From: Pimelobacter simplex
GTDB taxonomy: Bacteria > Actinomycetota > Actinomycetes > Propionibacteriales > Nocardioidaceae
Direction of reading: 5' to 3'
DNA: 64,000 bases
Assembly (NCBI RefSeq): GCF_900114845.1
Contig: NZ_FOUK01000004.1
Coordinates: forward strand, 310,001-374,000
The notes below the pieces were generated by a model that saw only the letters and a program-made list of their open reading frames with translations, searched no databases and was not told where the DNA came from. Of this stretch, positions 52,314-61,175 are shown one piece after another. The position numbers were made by a program, and so were the translations under genes. Each line of letters opens with the position of its first letter. Within the stretch, counting starts at the first letter, position 1.

Positions 52314-53026
52314 GCGCCGTCCTGGAGGCCCGCGACCTGGTCGCCGGGTACGGCGGCCTCACGGTCCTGCGCGAGGTGTCGGTCAGCGTCGACCCGAGCG
52401 AGGTCGTCGTCGTCCTCGGCGCCAACGGCGCGGGCAAGTCGACGCTGCTGAGCGCCCTGTCGGGCCAGCTGCCCCTCACCGGCGGTCAGCTGCTCGTCGA
52501 CGGCACGCCGGTGCGCAACGCCCGTCCCGACGTCATGCTCGCCAAGGGCGTCAGCCTCGTGCCGCAGGGCCGCGGCACGCTCACCGGCCTGTCGGTGATG
52601 GACAACCTGCGGCTCGGCGCGGTCACCCGCAAGGACAAGGCCGAGGTCGGCACCGACATCGACCGCTGGTTCACCGTCTTCCCGCGGCTCGCCGAGCGCC
52701 GCGACCAGGTCGCCGGCACGCTGTCCGGAGGCGAGCAGCAGATGCTCGCCGTGGCCCGGGCCATGATGAGCCGGCCCCGCCTGCTGCTGTGCGACGAGAT
52801 CAGCCTCGGCCTCGCGCCCGTCGTGGTGCAGGAGCTCTTCGTGACGCTCGCCGAGGTCAACCGCGAACTCGGCACCGCCCTGCTCCTCGTCGAGCAGAAC
52901 GCCGAGCTGGCGCTCGAGATCGCCTCCCGCGTCTACCTCCTCGAGGTCGGCGAGGTCGGCGCGAGCGGCTCCGCGGAGTCGTTCCGCGACGACAACAGCA
53001 TCCGTGCCGCGTACCTGGGCTACTGA
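52310..53026 (+). CDS. Branched-chain amino acid-type ABC transporter ATP-binding protein (LivF family)
   Basis: 238 residues; the ATG overlaps the LivG-type stop. Walker A is GANGAGKSTLL, the signature LSGGEQQMLAVARA, and Walker B LLLCDEISLGLAP, the hallmark of LivF. It pairs with the LivG-type ATPase to drive the two membrane subunits that follow. Confidence 0.92.
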   Translation: MSAVLEARDLVAGYGGLTVLREVSVSVDPSEVVVVLGANGAGKSTLLSALSGQLPLTGGQLLVDGTPVRNARPDVMLAKGVSLVPQGRGTLTGLSVMDNLRLGAVTRKDKAEVGTDIDRWFTVFPRLAERRDQVAGTLSGGEQQMLAVARAMMSRPRLLLCDEISLGLAPVVVQELFVTLAEVNRELGTALLLVEQNAELALEIASRVYLLEVGEVGASGSAESFRDDNSIRAAYLGY

Positions 53027-53037
53027 GGAGGGAACCC

Positions 53038-53937
53038 ATGGACATCTTCTTGTCGCGACTGTTCGCGGGCACCACGTCGGGCGCGGTCTACGTGCTGATC
53101 GCGCTGTGCCTGGTGATGGTCTTCCGCAGCTCGTCCACGATCAACTTCGCCCAGGGCGAGTTCGCGCTCTTCACGTCGTACGTCACCTGGTGGCTGGCGG
53201 GCAAGGGCGTCAACATCTGGCTGGCCGTCGTCCCGGCCATCCTGATCGGCTTCCTGATGGGCGCGCTGGCCGAGCGCTGGCTGGTCCGTCCGGTGCGCAA
53301 GCGGGACGAGACGGCCGTGCTCATCGTCGGTCTGGCCCTGTTCACCGGGCTCAACGGCCTCAGCGGCTGGATCTGGGGGTCGGACGAGAAGCCGTTCCCG
53401 CGGATGCTGCCGACCGGTGAGGACACCTACATCGACATCGCCGGTGCCCGGCTGCACTACGACACGATCCTCATCGTCGCCATCATGGCCGCGGTCGTCG
53501 CCGGGCTCACGCTGTTCTTCAACAAGACGAGCATCGGCCTGCAGATGCGGGCGGTCGCCACGAACCCCGACTCCGCGGCCCTGTGCGGCGTCCGCGTCGG
53601 ACGGGTGCTCACGCTCTCGTGGGGGATGTCGGCCGCCGTCGGCGCGCTGGCCGGACCGCTGCTCGTCCCCCTCGTGCCGCCCGGGCAGCTCGGCCTCTCG
53701 TCGATGTTCCCGGTCCTGATCTTCGCCACCGCCGCGGCCCTCCTGGGCGGGCTCGACAGCATCAAGGGCGCCGTCGTCGGCGGCCTGGCGCTGGGCATCG
53801 GGCTCGCCATGGTCAACGGCTACGTCACCTTCCTCGGCGGCTCGATGTCGCTGACCTCGGCCCTCGTCGTCATCGTCGCCGTCCTGCTGGTGAAGCCCAC
53901 CGGCCTGTTCGGCGCCCGTCGTCTGGAGCGGGTATGA
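53038..53937 (+). CDS. Branched-chain amino acid-type ABC transporter permease (LivH family)
   Basis: 299 residues from ATG 53038, preceded by GAGGAGGG. About eight membrane segments are present with the LivH block INFAQGEFAL and the loop MRAVATNPDSAALCGVRVGRVLTLSWGMSAAVGALAG that contacts the ATPases. It forms the translocation path with the LivM-type subunit. Confidence 0.91.
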   Translation: MDIFLSRLFAGTTSGAVYVLIALCLVMVFRSSSTINFAQGEFALFTSYVTWWLAGKGVNIWLAVVPAILIGFLMGALAERWLVRPVRKRDETAVLIVGLALFTGLNGLSGWIWGSDEKPFPRMLPTGEDTYIDIAGARLHYDTILIVAIMAAVVAGLTLFFNKTSIGLQMRAVATNPDSAALCGVRVGRVLTLSWGMSAAVGALAGPLLVPLVPPGQLGLSSMFPVLIFATAAALLGGLDSIKGAVVGGLALGIGLAMVNGYVTFLGGSMSLTSALVVIVAVLLVKPTGLFGARRLERV

Positions 53938-55022
53938 AACTCCCTGTCATCGTCGAGCGCGGCACCACGCCGTACCGCGCGATCCTCGCCGCCGTCGTGG
54001 CGGCCGGCGTCCTCGCCGCCCTGTGGGGCAGCGGCCTCGAGCCCTTCGAGCAGGGCCAGGTCACCCGGTTCATGATCTACGCGGTCGCGATCGCGGGGCT
54101 CAACGTCGCCACCGGGTACGTCGGGCTGCTCTCGGTCGGGCACTCGGCCTTCCTCGGCATGGGCGCGTTCACGACCGGCATCCTGGTCGTGCACCAGGGC
54201 TGGGAGCCGTGGGCGACCATCCCCGCCGCGTTCGGCGTCTGCCTCGTCGCCGGCCTGCTCGTCGGCCTGCCCGCGCTGCGCATCAAGGGGCTCTACCTCG
54301 CGATGGTGACACTGGCCTTCGCGGTCGCCTTCCCCGAGCTGGTCGCCCGCTTCGACGGGCTGACCGGCGGGTCCAGCGGCATGAACATCCCGCGGCTGTC
54401 GATGCGGCCGCCGGAGTGGTCGGGCTTCACGCTCGGCGAGAAGGACCAGTGGCTCTACTGGCTCGGCGTCGTCGTGCTCGCGCTCACCCTCTACGTGACC
54501 CACTGCCTGACCCGCAGCCGCTACGGGCTGGCGATGGCGGCGGTCCGTGAGAACGAGATCGCGGCGTCGTCGTCCGGGATCAACATCGCGGTCGTCAAGA
54601 CGCTGATGTTCGGCCTCTCGGGCGGCATCACCGGCGCCGCGGGTGCACTCTTCGCGATCTACATGGGCACGCTGTTCGCCGAGGGGTCCTTCACCCTGAT
54701 GGCCGGCATCACCCTGCTCATCGGCCTCGTCATCGGCGGCGAGCGCACGATCTTCGGGCCGATCATCGGTGCCGCGTGCGTCGTCTACATCCCGTACTAC
54801 ACGTCGTCGATCGGGCAGGGCCAGGGCTCCGCGGTTCTCTTCGCGGTGATCCTGCTGCTCGTCATCTTCCTCGCCCCCTCGGGCATCGCCGGCGCCCTCG
54901 GGTCGCTGGTCAACCGATTCGTCGTGGTGCGCGCGGCTCGGCCGCGCACCGCGCCGCCGTCCCGAACCGGGCCGGCCGTCTCCTCCGCAGAACCCGAGCG
55001 CGGACCCGTCCTCGCTCCGTGA
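53934..55022 (+). CDS. Branched-chain amino acid-type ABC transporter permease (LivM family)
   Basis: 362 residues; the ATG overlaps the LivH-type stop (ATGA). The family block is LNVATGYVGLLSVGHSAFLGMGAFTTG, then RSRYGLAMAAVRENEIAASSSGINIAVVKTLMFGLSGGITGAAGAL. About nine membrane segments are visible. The last 35 residues form a basic Pro/Arg-rich cytoplasmic tail. Confidence 0.91.
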   Translation: MKLPVIVERGTTPYRAILAAVVAAGVLAALWGSGLEPFEQGQVTRFMIYAVAIAGLNVATGYVGLLSVGHSAFLGMGAFTTGILVVHQGWEPWATIPAAFGVCLVAGLLVGLPALRIKGLYLAMVTLAFAVAFPELVARFDGLTGGSSGMNIPRLSMRPPEWSGFTLGEKDQWLYWLGVVVLALTLYVTHCLTRSRYGLAMAAVRENEIAASSSGINIAVVKTLMFGLSGGITGAAGALFAIYMGTLFAEGSFTLMAGITLLIGLVIGGERTIFGPIIGAACVVYIPYYTSSIGQGQGSAVLFAVILLLVIFLAPSGIAGALGSLVNRFVVVRAARPRTAPPSRTGPAVSSAEPERGPVLAP

Positions 55023-55048
55023 ACACCGGAAACCAGAAAGGCAGTGCA

Positions 55049-56320
55049 ATGACCGCACTCAAGCGATCCCGAGCCCGCTCCCTCGCGGCGGCTTCGGGAC
55101 TGGCCCTCTGCCTCGCGCTCACCGCGTGCAACAGCGCCGCGGACGACGACAGCGGCGGCAGCTCGGCCGGAGGCGTCAACCTCGACGACTGCCCGGACCC
55201 GGGTGCGGTCGAGAAGGAGATCAAGGACGAGATCACCCTCGGCTACAGCGCGCCGCTGTCCGGCCCGGTCGCCGGTGTCGTCGAGGTGTCCTCGCGCGGC
55301 TTCAAGGCCCGGATCGAGGCCGCCAACGCCGCGGGCGGCATCAACGGCGTCCCGATCAAGATCGAGTACCTCGACGACGCCTTCTCGCCCGACAAGGCGA
55401 AGGCCAACGTCACCCAGTTCATCGAGAAGATGGACGTCGACATCCTCAACACCTTCGGTGCCGGTCAGGTCGGCGCGATGGCCGACGACCAGAACGCCGC
55501 GTGCGTGCCGCTGCTCTACCCGAGCTCGAGCGACCCGAAGTACCTCGACATGAAGAACTACCCGTGGACGGTGCAGTTCCTGCCGTCGGCGTCGGCGGAG
55601 ACCGCCGTCCTGGTGCACCTGATCCAGGAGAAGGTGCCGGACGCCGTCGTCGGCGTCGCGGAGAACGAGACCGCCAGCGGCAAGGCGCAGAGCGAGGCCT
55701 TCCAGGAGGCCGCGAAGGAGGCGGGGCTCGAGATCAAGCTCGTCACCTCCGACACCGACCCGAACGCGGCCGCGACCGCGCTCAAGGAGGCCGGCGCCAC
55801 GGTCGTCTACCACGCCGGCGTGGTCGGCACCTGCGGTGCGTTCGACACCGCCCGCGGCCGGATCGGCTACGAGCCCGAGCTCGTCGTCGCCGCCAGCAAC
55901 TGCGCCAACGCGGCGGAGTACCTCGCGTCCGGCGACGCCGCCGACGGCGTGACGATCCTGCGCTACTACAAGGACCCTGCCGACCCGGCGCTCAAGGACG
56001 ACGCCGCCGTCAAGGAGTACCTCGACGCCCTCGGCGACGCCGACGACCCGTCGAACTCCATCACCGTCGCCGGCTGGCTCCAGGCCGACCTCCTGGTCAA
56101 CACCCTCCAGCAGGCCGCCGACTCCGACGCCGGCCTCAGCCAGCTCGGCATCATCGAGGCCGCCCGTGACCAGGACTACGCCTCGCCCATCCTGATCGAC
56201 GGCATCCACTGGCTCAGCACCTCGGACCGCCCCGCGGGCGTGAACGGCTTCGAGCCGATCTCGTGGAGCACCGCCGAGAAGCGCTTCGTCTCCGCCGGGG
56301 ACGTCGTCCCGGCCAAGTGA
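55049..56320 (+). CDS. Branched-chain amino acid-type ABC transporter substrate-binding lipoprotein
   Basis: 423 residues. The signal peptide ends in the lipobox LALTAC (Cys28), then a Ser/Asp/Gly-rich linker. The type I periplasmic fold shows ITLGYSAPLSGPVAGVVEVSSRGFKARIEAANAAGGINGVPIKIEYLDD and VLVHLIQEKVPDAVVGVAENE. Two Cys pairs may form disulfides. It captures the substrate for the LivGFHM-type importer. It ends the operon and a 17-base-pair terminator hairpin follows. Confidence 0.9.
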   Translation: MTALKRSRARSLAAASGLALCLALTACNSAADDDSGGSSAGGVNLDDCPDPGAVEKEIKDEITLGYSAPLSGPVAGVVEVSSRGFKARIEAANAAGGINGVPIKIEYLDDAFSPDKAKANVTQFIEKMDVDILNTFGAGQVGAMADDQNAACVPLLYPSSSDPKYLDMKNYPWTVQFLPSASAETAVLVHLIQEKVPDAVVGVAENETASGKAQSEAFQEAAKEAGLEIKLVTSDTDPNAAATALKEAGATVVYHAGVVGTCGAFDTARGRIGYEPELVVAASNCANAAEYLASGDAADGVTILRYYKDPADPALKDDAAVKEYLDALGDADDPSNSITVAGWLQADLLVNTLQQAADSDAGLSQLGIIEAARDQDYASPILIDGIHWLSTSDRPAGVNGFEPISWSTAEKRFVSAGDVVPAK

Positions 56321-56343
56321 GGCGCTGACCTCGCACCCCACGA

Positions 56344-56383
56344 GAAGGGCCCCCGCCACCGAACCCGGTGGCGGGGGCCCTTC
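56344..56383 (+). terminator. Terminator hairpin after the Liv operon
   Basis: GAAGGGCCCCCGCCACC (56344-56360) and its exact reverse complement (56367-56383) form a 17-base-pair stem with loop GAACCC, 24 bases after the binding-protein stop. No T-run follows, as is common in GC-rich actinobacteria. The 22-nt repeat array begins a few bases later. Confidence 0.8.
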
Positions 56384-56390
56384 GTCCTGC

Positions 56391-56529
56391 GCGAAGTGCG
56401 CGGGTTGCGGGCCCGAAGTACGCGGGTTGCGGGTCCGAAGTACGCCGGTTGCGGGTGCGAGGACTGACAGCTCGTCAGTTCTCGCACCCGCAAGTGGCGC
56501 ACTTCGCGCCCGCAACCTCCCGACTTCGT
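56391..56529. repeat. 22-nt repeat family, site C (three tandem units plus inverted units)
   Basis: Three direct units at 56391-56412, 56413-56434 and 56435-56456 follow CGAAGTRCGYSGGTTGCGGG. The array continues as a hairpin whose arms 56450-56468 and 56474-56492 match at 18 of 19 positions, and then has inverted units up to about 56529. It lies between the Liv terminator and the convergent acyl-CoA dehydrogenase gene. Confidence 0.78.
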
Positions 56530-56541
56530 GGGGCGGGAAGG

Positions 56542-57570
56542 TCAGCGGAGGAGCTCGACCGCGCCGTGGTCGCCGAGGCCCGCAGCCAGTCGATGCAGGT
56601 GGAAGCCGGTGTCGCCCCAGAGGTGCTCGATGACCTCGAGGCGGGCGGTGACGTAGCCGATGGCGTGCTCGTCGGTCATGCCGATGCCGCCGTGCAGCTG
56701 GATCGCCTCCTGGCCGATCAGCCGGCCGGCGCGGCCGGTCTGCACCTTGAGGCGCGACGCGACCGCGGGGTCGACGACGTCCTCGGCCAGGCACGCCGTC
56801 GCGTACAGGACGGCGCTGCGGGCCAGCTCGAGCGCGACGTAGGCGTCGGCGGCGCGGTGGGTAAGGGCCTGGAACGACGCCAGCGGTACGCCGAACTGGT
56901 GCCGGGTCCGGAGGTAGGCGACGGTCCGCTCGAGGGCGTCCTCCATCGCGCCCAGCGCCTCGGCGCCGTACGCCGTCACGGCGCGGACGCTCGCCGCCGT
57001 GAGCAGCTCATCCGCATGAGGGGGTGCGGCCAGGAGGGTCGCGGGGGTGCGGTCCAGGTCGATCCGCGCCGTGGGGGAGCGGTCGTGCGAGAGGTAGGAG
57101 TGGATCGCCGCGTCCGCGGGGTCGACAACGAACAGGCCCAGCCCCTCGGGGCCGGTTGCGGAGACGACCAGGAGGTCGGCCGCGGCGCCGTGCAGGACGG
57201 GCTCCTTGGTGCCGGTCAGCCGCCAGGTGCCGCCGGTGGGCTCGGGCTCGGCGCGGACGCCGGCGCCGGGGTGCCAGCGGCGGCCGGGCTCGTCGTGGGC
57301 CAGGACGACGAGCCGGTCGGCCGGCCCGGGGAGCAGGGAGCCGCCCACCACCCCCTCGACGTACGGCGTCCGGGCCCCGGCGCGGCCGAGCGCGCGGGCC
57401 ACGACGAAGACGTCCGCGAAGGTGCCGCCGGCGCCGCCGTCGGCCTCGGGGACGCCGAGCCCGAGCAGGCCCATCTCGGCGAGGCCGGCCCAGGCGTCGG
57501 GAGCGGTGGCGAGCATCCGGGTGACCGCGCGCTCGAGGTCGTCCTGCTCGGGGGTGAGGGTCAGGTCCAT
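56542..57570 (-). CDS. Acyl-CoA dehydrogenase family protein, short subunit
   Basis: 342 residues, shorter than the usual 380-400. Recognisable segments are MGLLGLGVPEADGGAGGTF, YLRTRHQFGVPLASFQALTHRAADAYV and the C-terminal IGQEAIQLHGGIGMTDEHAIGYVTARL, which binds FAD. The N-terminal helical part is trimmed. It starts 1 base after the stop of the neighbouring acyl-CoA dehydrogenase, so the two probably form one alpha-beta heteromeric enzyme, as known for steroid side-chain dehydrogenases of mycobacteria (ChsE type). It introduces the 2,3 double bond in an acyl-CoA. Confidence 0.86.
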   Translation of the reverse strand: MDLTLTPEQDDLERAVTRMLATAPDAWAGLAEMGLLGLGVPEADGGAGGTFADVFVVARALGRAGARTPYVEGVVGGSLLPGPADRLVVLAHDEPGRRWHPGAGVRAEPEPTGGTWRLTGTKEPVLHGAAADLLVVSATGPEGLGLFVVDPADAAIHSYLSHDRSPTARIDLDRTPATLLAAPPHADELLTAASVRAVTAYGAEALGAMEDALERTVAYLRTRHQFGVPLASFQALTHRAADAYVALELARSAVLYATACLAEDVVDPAVASRLKVQTGRAGRLIGQEAIQLHGGIGMTDEHAIGYVTARLEVIEHLWGDTGFHLHRLAAGLGDHGAVELLR

Positions 57571-57571
57571 G

Positions 57572-58750
57572 TCAGAGTCCCAGCACGTTCTTGGCGATGA
57601 TGGTGCGCTGGATCTCGTTGGCTCCGCCGTAGATCGAGACCTTGCGCATGTTCAGGTGCTGCAGGGCCGAGCGGCGCTCCCAGGCGCCCGCACCCGTGCG
57701 CTCGGACGGCGTGCCGGTCGCGGTCGAGCCGGGCCCGGCGAGGTCCATGGTCAGCTCGGCGACGAGCTGCTGGAGGTGGGTGCCCTGCAGCTTGAGCACC
57801 GAGGACGCCGGCTGCGGCTGCCCGTCGCTCGACCCCGCGGCGACGCGCAGCGCGGTGAGCTCGAGCGCGGCGAGGGAGGCCTCCGCCTCCGCGATCCGGA
57901 CGGCGAGCAGCGGGTCGTCGACGAGCTGGCTGCCGTCGTCCTGGCGGGCGAGCGCGTGCTCCTTCACGAGGGCCAGGCGCAGCTTGGTCGCGCCGATCTG
58001 GGCGACGTTGACCCGCTCGTTGCCGAGCAGGAACTTCGCGTAGGACCAGCCCTCGTGGGGGGTGCCGACGAGCTGGTCGGCCGGCACCCGGACGTCGTCG
58101 AAGAAGACCTCGTTGACCTCGGCCTCGCCGTCGATCATCCGGATCGGCCGGACGGTGATGCCCGGCGTCGCGAGGTCGACCAGCAGGAACGAGATGCCCT
58201 GCTGCCGCTTCGGTGCGTCGGGGTCGGTGCGGACGAGGCAGAAGATCCAGTCCGCCCAGTGCGCGAGGCTGGTCCACGTCTTCTGGCCGTTGACGACGTA
58301 CTCGTCGCCGTCGCGGACGGCGGTCGTGCGCAGCGCGGCGAGGTCGGAGCCGGCATCCGGCTCGGAGAAGCCCTGGCACCAGAAGATGTCGAGGGCGGCC
58401 GTAGGGGGAAGGAAGCGCCGCTTCTGCTCCTCGGTCCCGAAGGCCGCGATGACCGGCCCGACGAGACCGGTGTTCGGGCTGAGCGGCGGGAAGACCGCGG
58501 CGCGGTGCATCTCCTCGGCCCACAGGTGGTGCTGCAGCGGCGTCCAGTCGCGTCCGCCCCAGGCGAGCGGCCAGTCGGGGACGGCGAGCCCGGCGCGGTG
58601 CAGGATCCGGTGGGTCTCCACGATCACGTCGCGGTCGAGCGGGGCGCCGTGCGCCACGGGCTCGCGCAGCTCCCACGGCACCTGGGTCTCGAAGAACTCC
58701 CGCAGCTCCTGCCGGAAGGCGGCGAGCTCGGGGGACAGGGCAAGCCTCAT
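57572..58750 (-). CDS. Acyl-CoA dehydrogenase family protein, large subunit
   Basis: 392 residues from ATG 58750. Segments are WGGRDWTPLQHHLWAEEMHRA, FWCQGFSEPDAGSDLAALRTTA (FAD/substrate loop), VVNGQKTWTSLAHWADW, and the C-terminal SIYGGANEIQRTIIAKNVLGL. The position of the classical Glu (YEG in MCAD) reads YGG, so the base may come from elsewhere or from the partner subunit. It is the first gene of the two-gene operon with the short subunit, divergent from the acyl-CoA synthetase at 58874. Confidence 0.88.
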   Translation of the reverse strand: MRLALSPELAAFRQELREFFETQVPWELREPVAHGAPLDRDVIVETHRILHRAGLAVPDWPLAWGGRDWTPLQHHLWAEEMHRAAVFPPLSPNTGLVGPVIAAFGTEEQKRRFLPPTAALDIFWCQGFSEPDAGSDLAALRTTAVRDGDEYVVNGQKTWTSLAHWADWIFCLVRTDPDAPKRQQGISFLLVDLATPGITVRPIRMIDGEAEVNEVFFDDVRVPADQLVGTPHEGWSYAKFLLGNERVNVAQIGATKLRLALVKEHALARQDDGSQLVDDPLLAVRIAEAEASLAALELTALRVAAGSSDGQPQPASSVLKLQGTHLQQLVAELTMDLAGPGSTATGTPSERTGAGAWERRSALQHLNMRKVSIYGGANEIQRTIIAKNVLGL

Positions 58751-58790
58751 GGCGTCATTGAAGCGTGCTCGTGAGTGACTGTCTACCGGA

Positions 58791-58808
58791 TAGTGAATTG
58801 GACAGAGG
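58791..58808. promoter_or_regulatory. Second shared promoter motif, copy 3, with CTGTTGTAGTTA nearby
   Basis: TAGTGAATTGGACAGAGG matches copy 2 at 13 of 18 positions, with TAGTGAA and ACAGA intact. At 58851-58862 GCTGTTGTAGTT recalls the first motif family. Both lie between the divergent acyl-CoA dehydrogenase operon and the synthetase operon. Confidence 0.4.
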
Positions 58809-58873
58809 CTCAGGCTTGAGCGAGTTTTGACGCACCTCTTCCTCGATGTCGCTGTTGTAGTTAGCATGCCGCC

Positions 58874-60427
58874 ATGAGCAACCCGAGCATGCACGCGGCG
58901 CGCCATCCCGACAAGCCGGCGGTGATCCTCGCCGAGACCGGCGCCACGCTCACCTACGGCGAGCTCGACCGGGAGTCGATGCAGCTCGCCCAGGCCTTCC
59001 GCGCGGCCGGGCTGCGTCCCGGCGACCACGTCGCCTCGGCGGTCGCCAACCACCTGCGCAACCCGGTCGTCTACTGGGCCGCGATGCGGGCGGGGCTCTA
59101 CTACACGCCGATCAACACCTACCTGACCGATGCCGAGGCGCGCTTCATCGTCGACAACTGCGGCGCCCGCGCGGTCGTCGTCGACGGCCGGCTCGACGCG
59201 CTCGCGGCCGGCCTGGCCGACCTCGACCTCCCGCTGCGGATCAGCCTCGACGTCGCGCTGCCCGGCTTCGACGAGCTGGCCACCGTGCTCGACCGGCACC
59301 CCGCCGTACCGGTCGACGAGGACGTGCTCGGCGCCTCGATGGTCTACAGCTCGGGCAGCACCGGCCGGCCCAAGGGGATCAAGCGCCCGCTCGCGGCGCG
59401 CACCTACGCCGAGGGCAACGTCCCGCTGCTCGAGTTCGCCCGCACGGCGTACGACGTCGGGACCGACACCGTGAACCTCAGCCCGGCCCCGCTCTACCAC
59501 GCCGCGCCGAACTCGTTCGCGAGCGCGGTCCTCGGCCTGGGCGGCACGCTGCTGCTGATGGAGCGCTTCGACGCGTCGGCGTTCCTCGACGCGGTCGGCC
59601 GCTACCGCGCGACCCACGCGCTCGTCGTACCGACCATGTTCGTGCGGCTGCTCCGCCTTCCCGAGGCCGAGCGTGCGGCGGCGGACCTGTCGTCGCTGCG
59701 CTTCGCGATGCACGGCGCGAGCCCCTGCCCGGTGCCGGTGAAGCGGGCGATGATCGACTGGTGGGGCCCGGTGATCATGGAGTACTACGCCGGCAGCGAG
59801 GACAACGGCTCGACGGTCATCACCTCGCAGGAGTGGCTCGCCCACCCGGGCTCGGTGGGCCGGGCGTTCGGCTCCGCCGTGATCCACATCTGCGGCCCTG
59901 ACGGGGCGGAGCTCCCGACCGGCCAGGACGGCGTCGTCTACTTCGAGACGCCGGGCGGGCTGCCCGCCTTCGAGTACCACGGCGAGCCCGACAAGACCGA
60001 CTCCACCCGGCACCCGGTGCACCGCGGCTGGAGCACGCTCGGCGACGTCGGCCACCTCGACGCCGAGGGCTACCTCTACCTGACCGACCGCACCGACTAC
60101 ATGATCATCTCCGGCGGGGTGAACATCTCGCCGCAGGAGATCGAGGACGTCATCTCCGCGCACCCGCAGGTGCTCGACGTCGCCGTGTTCGGCGTGCCGA
60201 ACGAGGAGTTCGGCGAGGAGGTCAAGGCGGTCGTCGAGCTCGACCCCGAGGCCGAGGCGGCGGGGATCGACGACGAGATCCGCGCCTTCGTGCGCGACCG
60301 GCTCGCCCGGCACAAGGTTCCCCGCACCGTCGACGTCATCGACGTGATGCCCCGATCGCCCGCCGGCAAGCTCTACAAGCGGCAGCTGCGCGAGCGCTAC
60401 CTGAAGGAGACCCCCACCCATGGCTGA
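58874..60427 (+). CDS. AMP-dependent acyl-CoA synthetase
   Basis: 517 residues from ATG 58874. Motifs are VYSSGSTGRPKGIKRP, EYYAGSEDNGST (in place of YGxTE), STLGDVGHLD and PRSPAGKLYKRQLRERY with the catalytic Lys. It resembles the bile-acid/steroid and cyclic-acid CoA ligase branch, known in mycobacterial FadD enzymes, but this is only a resemblance. The next gene overlaps its 3' end by 8 bases. Confidence 0.92.
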   Translation: MSNPSMHAARHPDKPAVILAETGATLTYGELDRESMQLAQAFRAAGLRPGDHVASAVANHLRNPVVYWAAMRAGLYYTPINTYLTDAEARFIVDNCGARAVVVDGRLDALAAGLADLDLPLRISLDVALPGFDELATVLDRHPAVPVDEDVLGASMVYSSGSTGRPKGIKRPLAARTYAEGNVPLLEFARTAYDVGTDTVNLSPAPLYHAAPNSFASAVLGLGGTLLLMERFDASAFLDAVGRYRATHALVVPTMFVRLLRLPEAERAAADLSSLRFAMHGASPCPVPVKRAMIDWWGPVIMEYYAGSEDNGSTVITSQEWLAHPGSVGRAFGSAVIHICGPDGAELPTGQDGVVYFETPGGLPAFEYHGEPDKTDSTRHPVHRGWSTLGDVGHLDAEGYLYLTDRTDYMIISGGVNISPQEIEDVISAHPQVLDVAVFGVPNEEFGEEVKAVVELDPEAEAAGIDDEIRAFVRDRLARHKVPRTVDVIDVMPRSPAGKLYKRQLRERYLKETPTHG

Positions 60428-61175
60428 GCAGCGCACCGCCATCGTCACCGGAGCGGCCCGCGGCATCGGCCGCGCGATCGCCGAGCGGCTGGCCGGCGAC
60501 GGCCTCGCCGTCGCGGTCGTCGACCTCGACGAGGCCGCCTGCGCCGACGCGGTCTCCGCGATCCGTGCAGCGGGCGGCCGGGCCCTCGCCGTCGGCGGCG
60601 ACGTGGCCGACCCCGACAGCGTCGGGACGACGGTCGAGCGGGTCGCCGCCGAGCTCGGCGCCCCGACGGTGCTGGTCAACAACGCCGGGATCATCCGCGA
60701 CAACCTGCTCCACAAGATGTCGCTCGACGACTGGGAGGCGGTCATGGGCGTGCACCTGCGCGGTGCCTTCCTGATGACCCAGGCCTGCCTTCCGGCCATG
60801 CGCGAGGCGGGTTTCGGCCGCGTGGTGAACATGTCGAGCGGCTCGGCCCTCGGCAACCGCGGCCAGGCCAACTACTCGTCGGCCAAGGCCGGGCTCCAGG
60901 GCTTCACCAAGACGCTCGCGATCGAGCTCGGCCCGTCGGGCGTGACCGTCAACGCGATCGCGCCGGGCTTCATCCAGACCGAGATGACCGTCGCCACCGC
61001 CGAGCGGATGGGCTTCGAGTTCGACGACTTCGTCGCCAAGTACGCCGACCAGATCCCGGTCCGCCGCGTCGGGCAGCCCGACGACGTGGCCCACGCGACG
61101 TCGTACCTGGTGAGTGAGGGGGCGGGCTACGTGTCGGGCCAGGTCCTCTACGTCGCCGGCGGTCCGCTGGGATGA
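60420..61175 (+). CDS. Short-chain dehydrogenase/reductase (FabG/3-hydroxyacyl-CoA dehydrogenase-like)
   Basis: 251 residues. Motifs are TGAARGIGRAIAERL, VLVNNAGIIRDNLLHKM, catalytic Ser in VVNMSSGSALG, and YSSAKAG with Tyr/Lys, then IAPGFIQTEM. It likely oxidises the 3-hydroxyacyl-CoA to 3-ketoacyl-CoA for the thiolase encoded next, with which its stop overlaps (ATGA). Together with the synthetase and acyl-CoA dehydrogenases it makes a near complete beta-oxidation cycle. Confidence 0.92.
   Translation: MAEQRTAIVTGAARGIGRAIAERLAGDGLAVAVVDLDEAACADAVSAIRAAGGRALAVGGDVADPDSVGTTVERVAAELGAPTVLVNNAGIIRDNLLHKMSLDDWEAVMGVHLRGAFLMTQACLPAMREAGFGRVVNMSSGSALGNRGQANYSSAKAGLQGFTKTLAIELGPSGVTVNAIAPGFIQTEMTVATAERMGFEFDDFVAKYADQIPVRRVGQPDDVAHATSYLVSEGAGYVSGQVLYVAGGPLG

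Noticed and set aside
56391..56529. Tandem repeats considered as a CRISPR array
   Set aside because: Units are adjacent with no unique spacers, partly inverted, and no cas genes are nearby.
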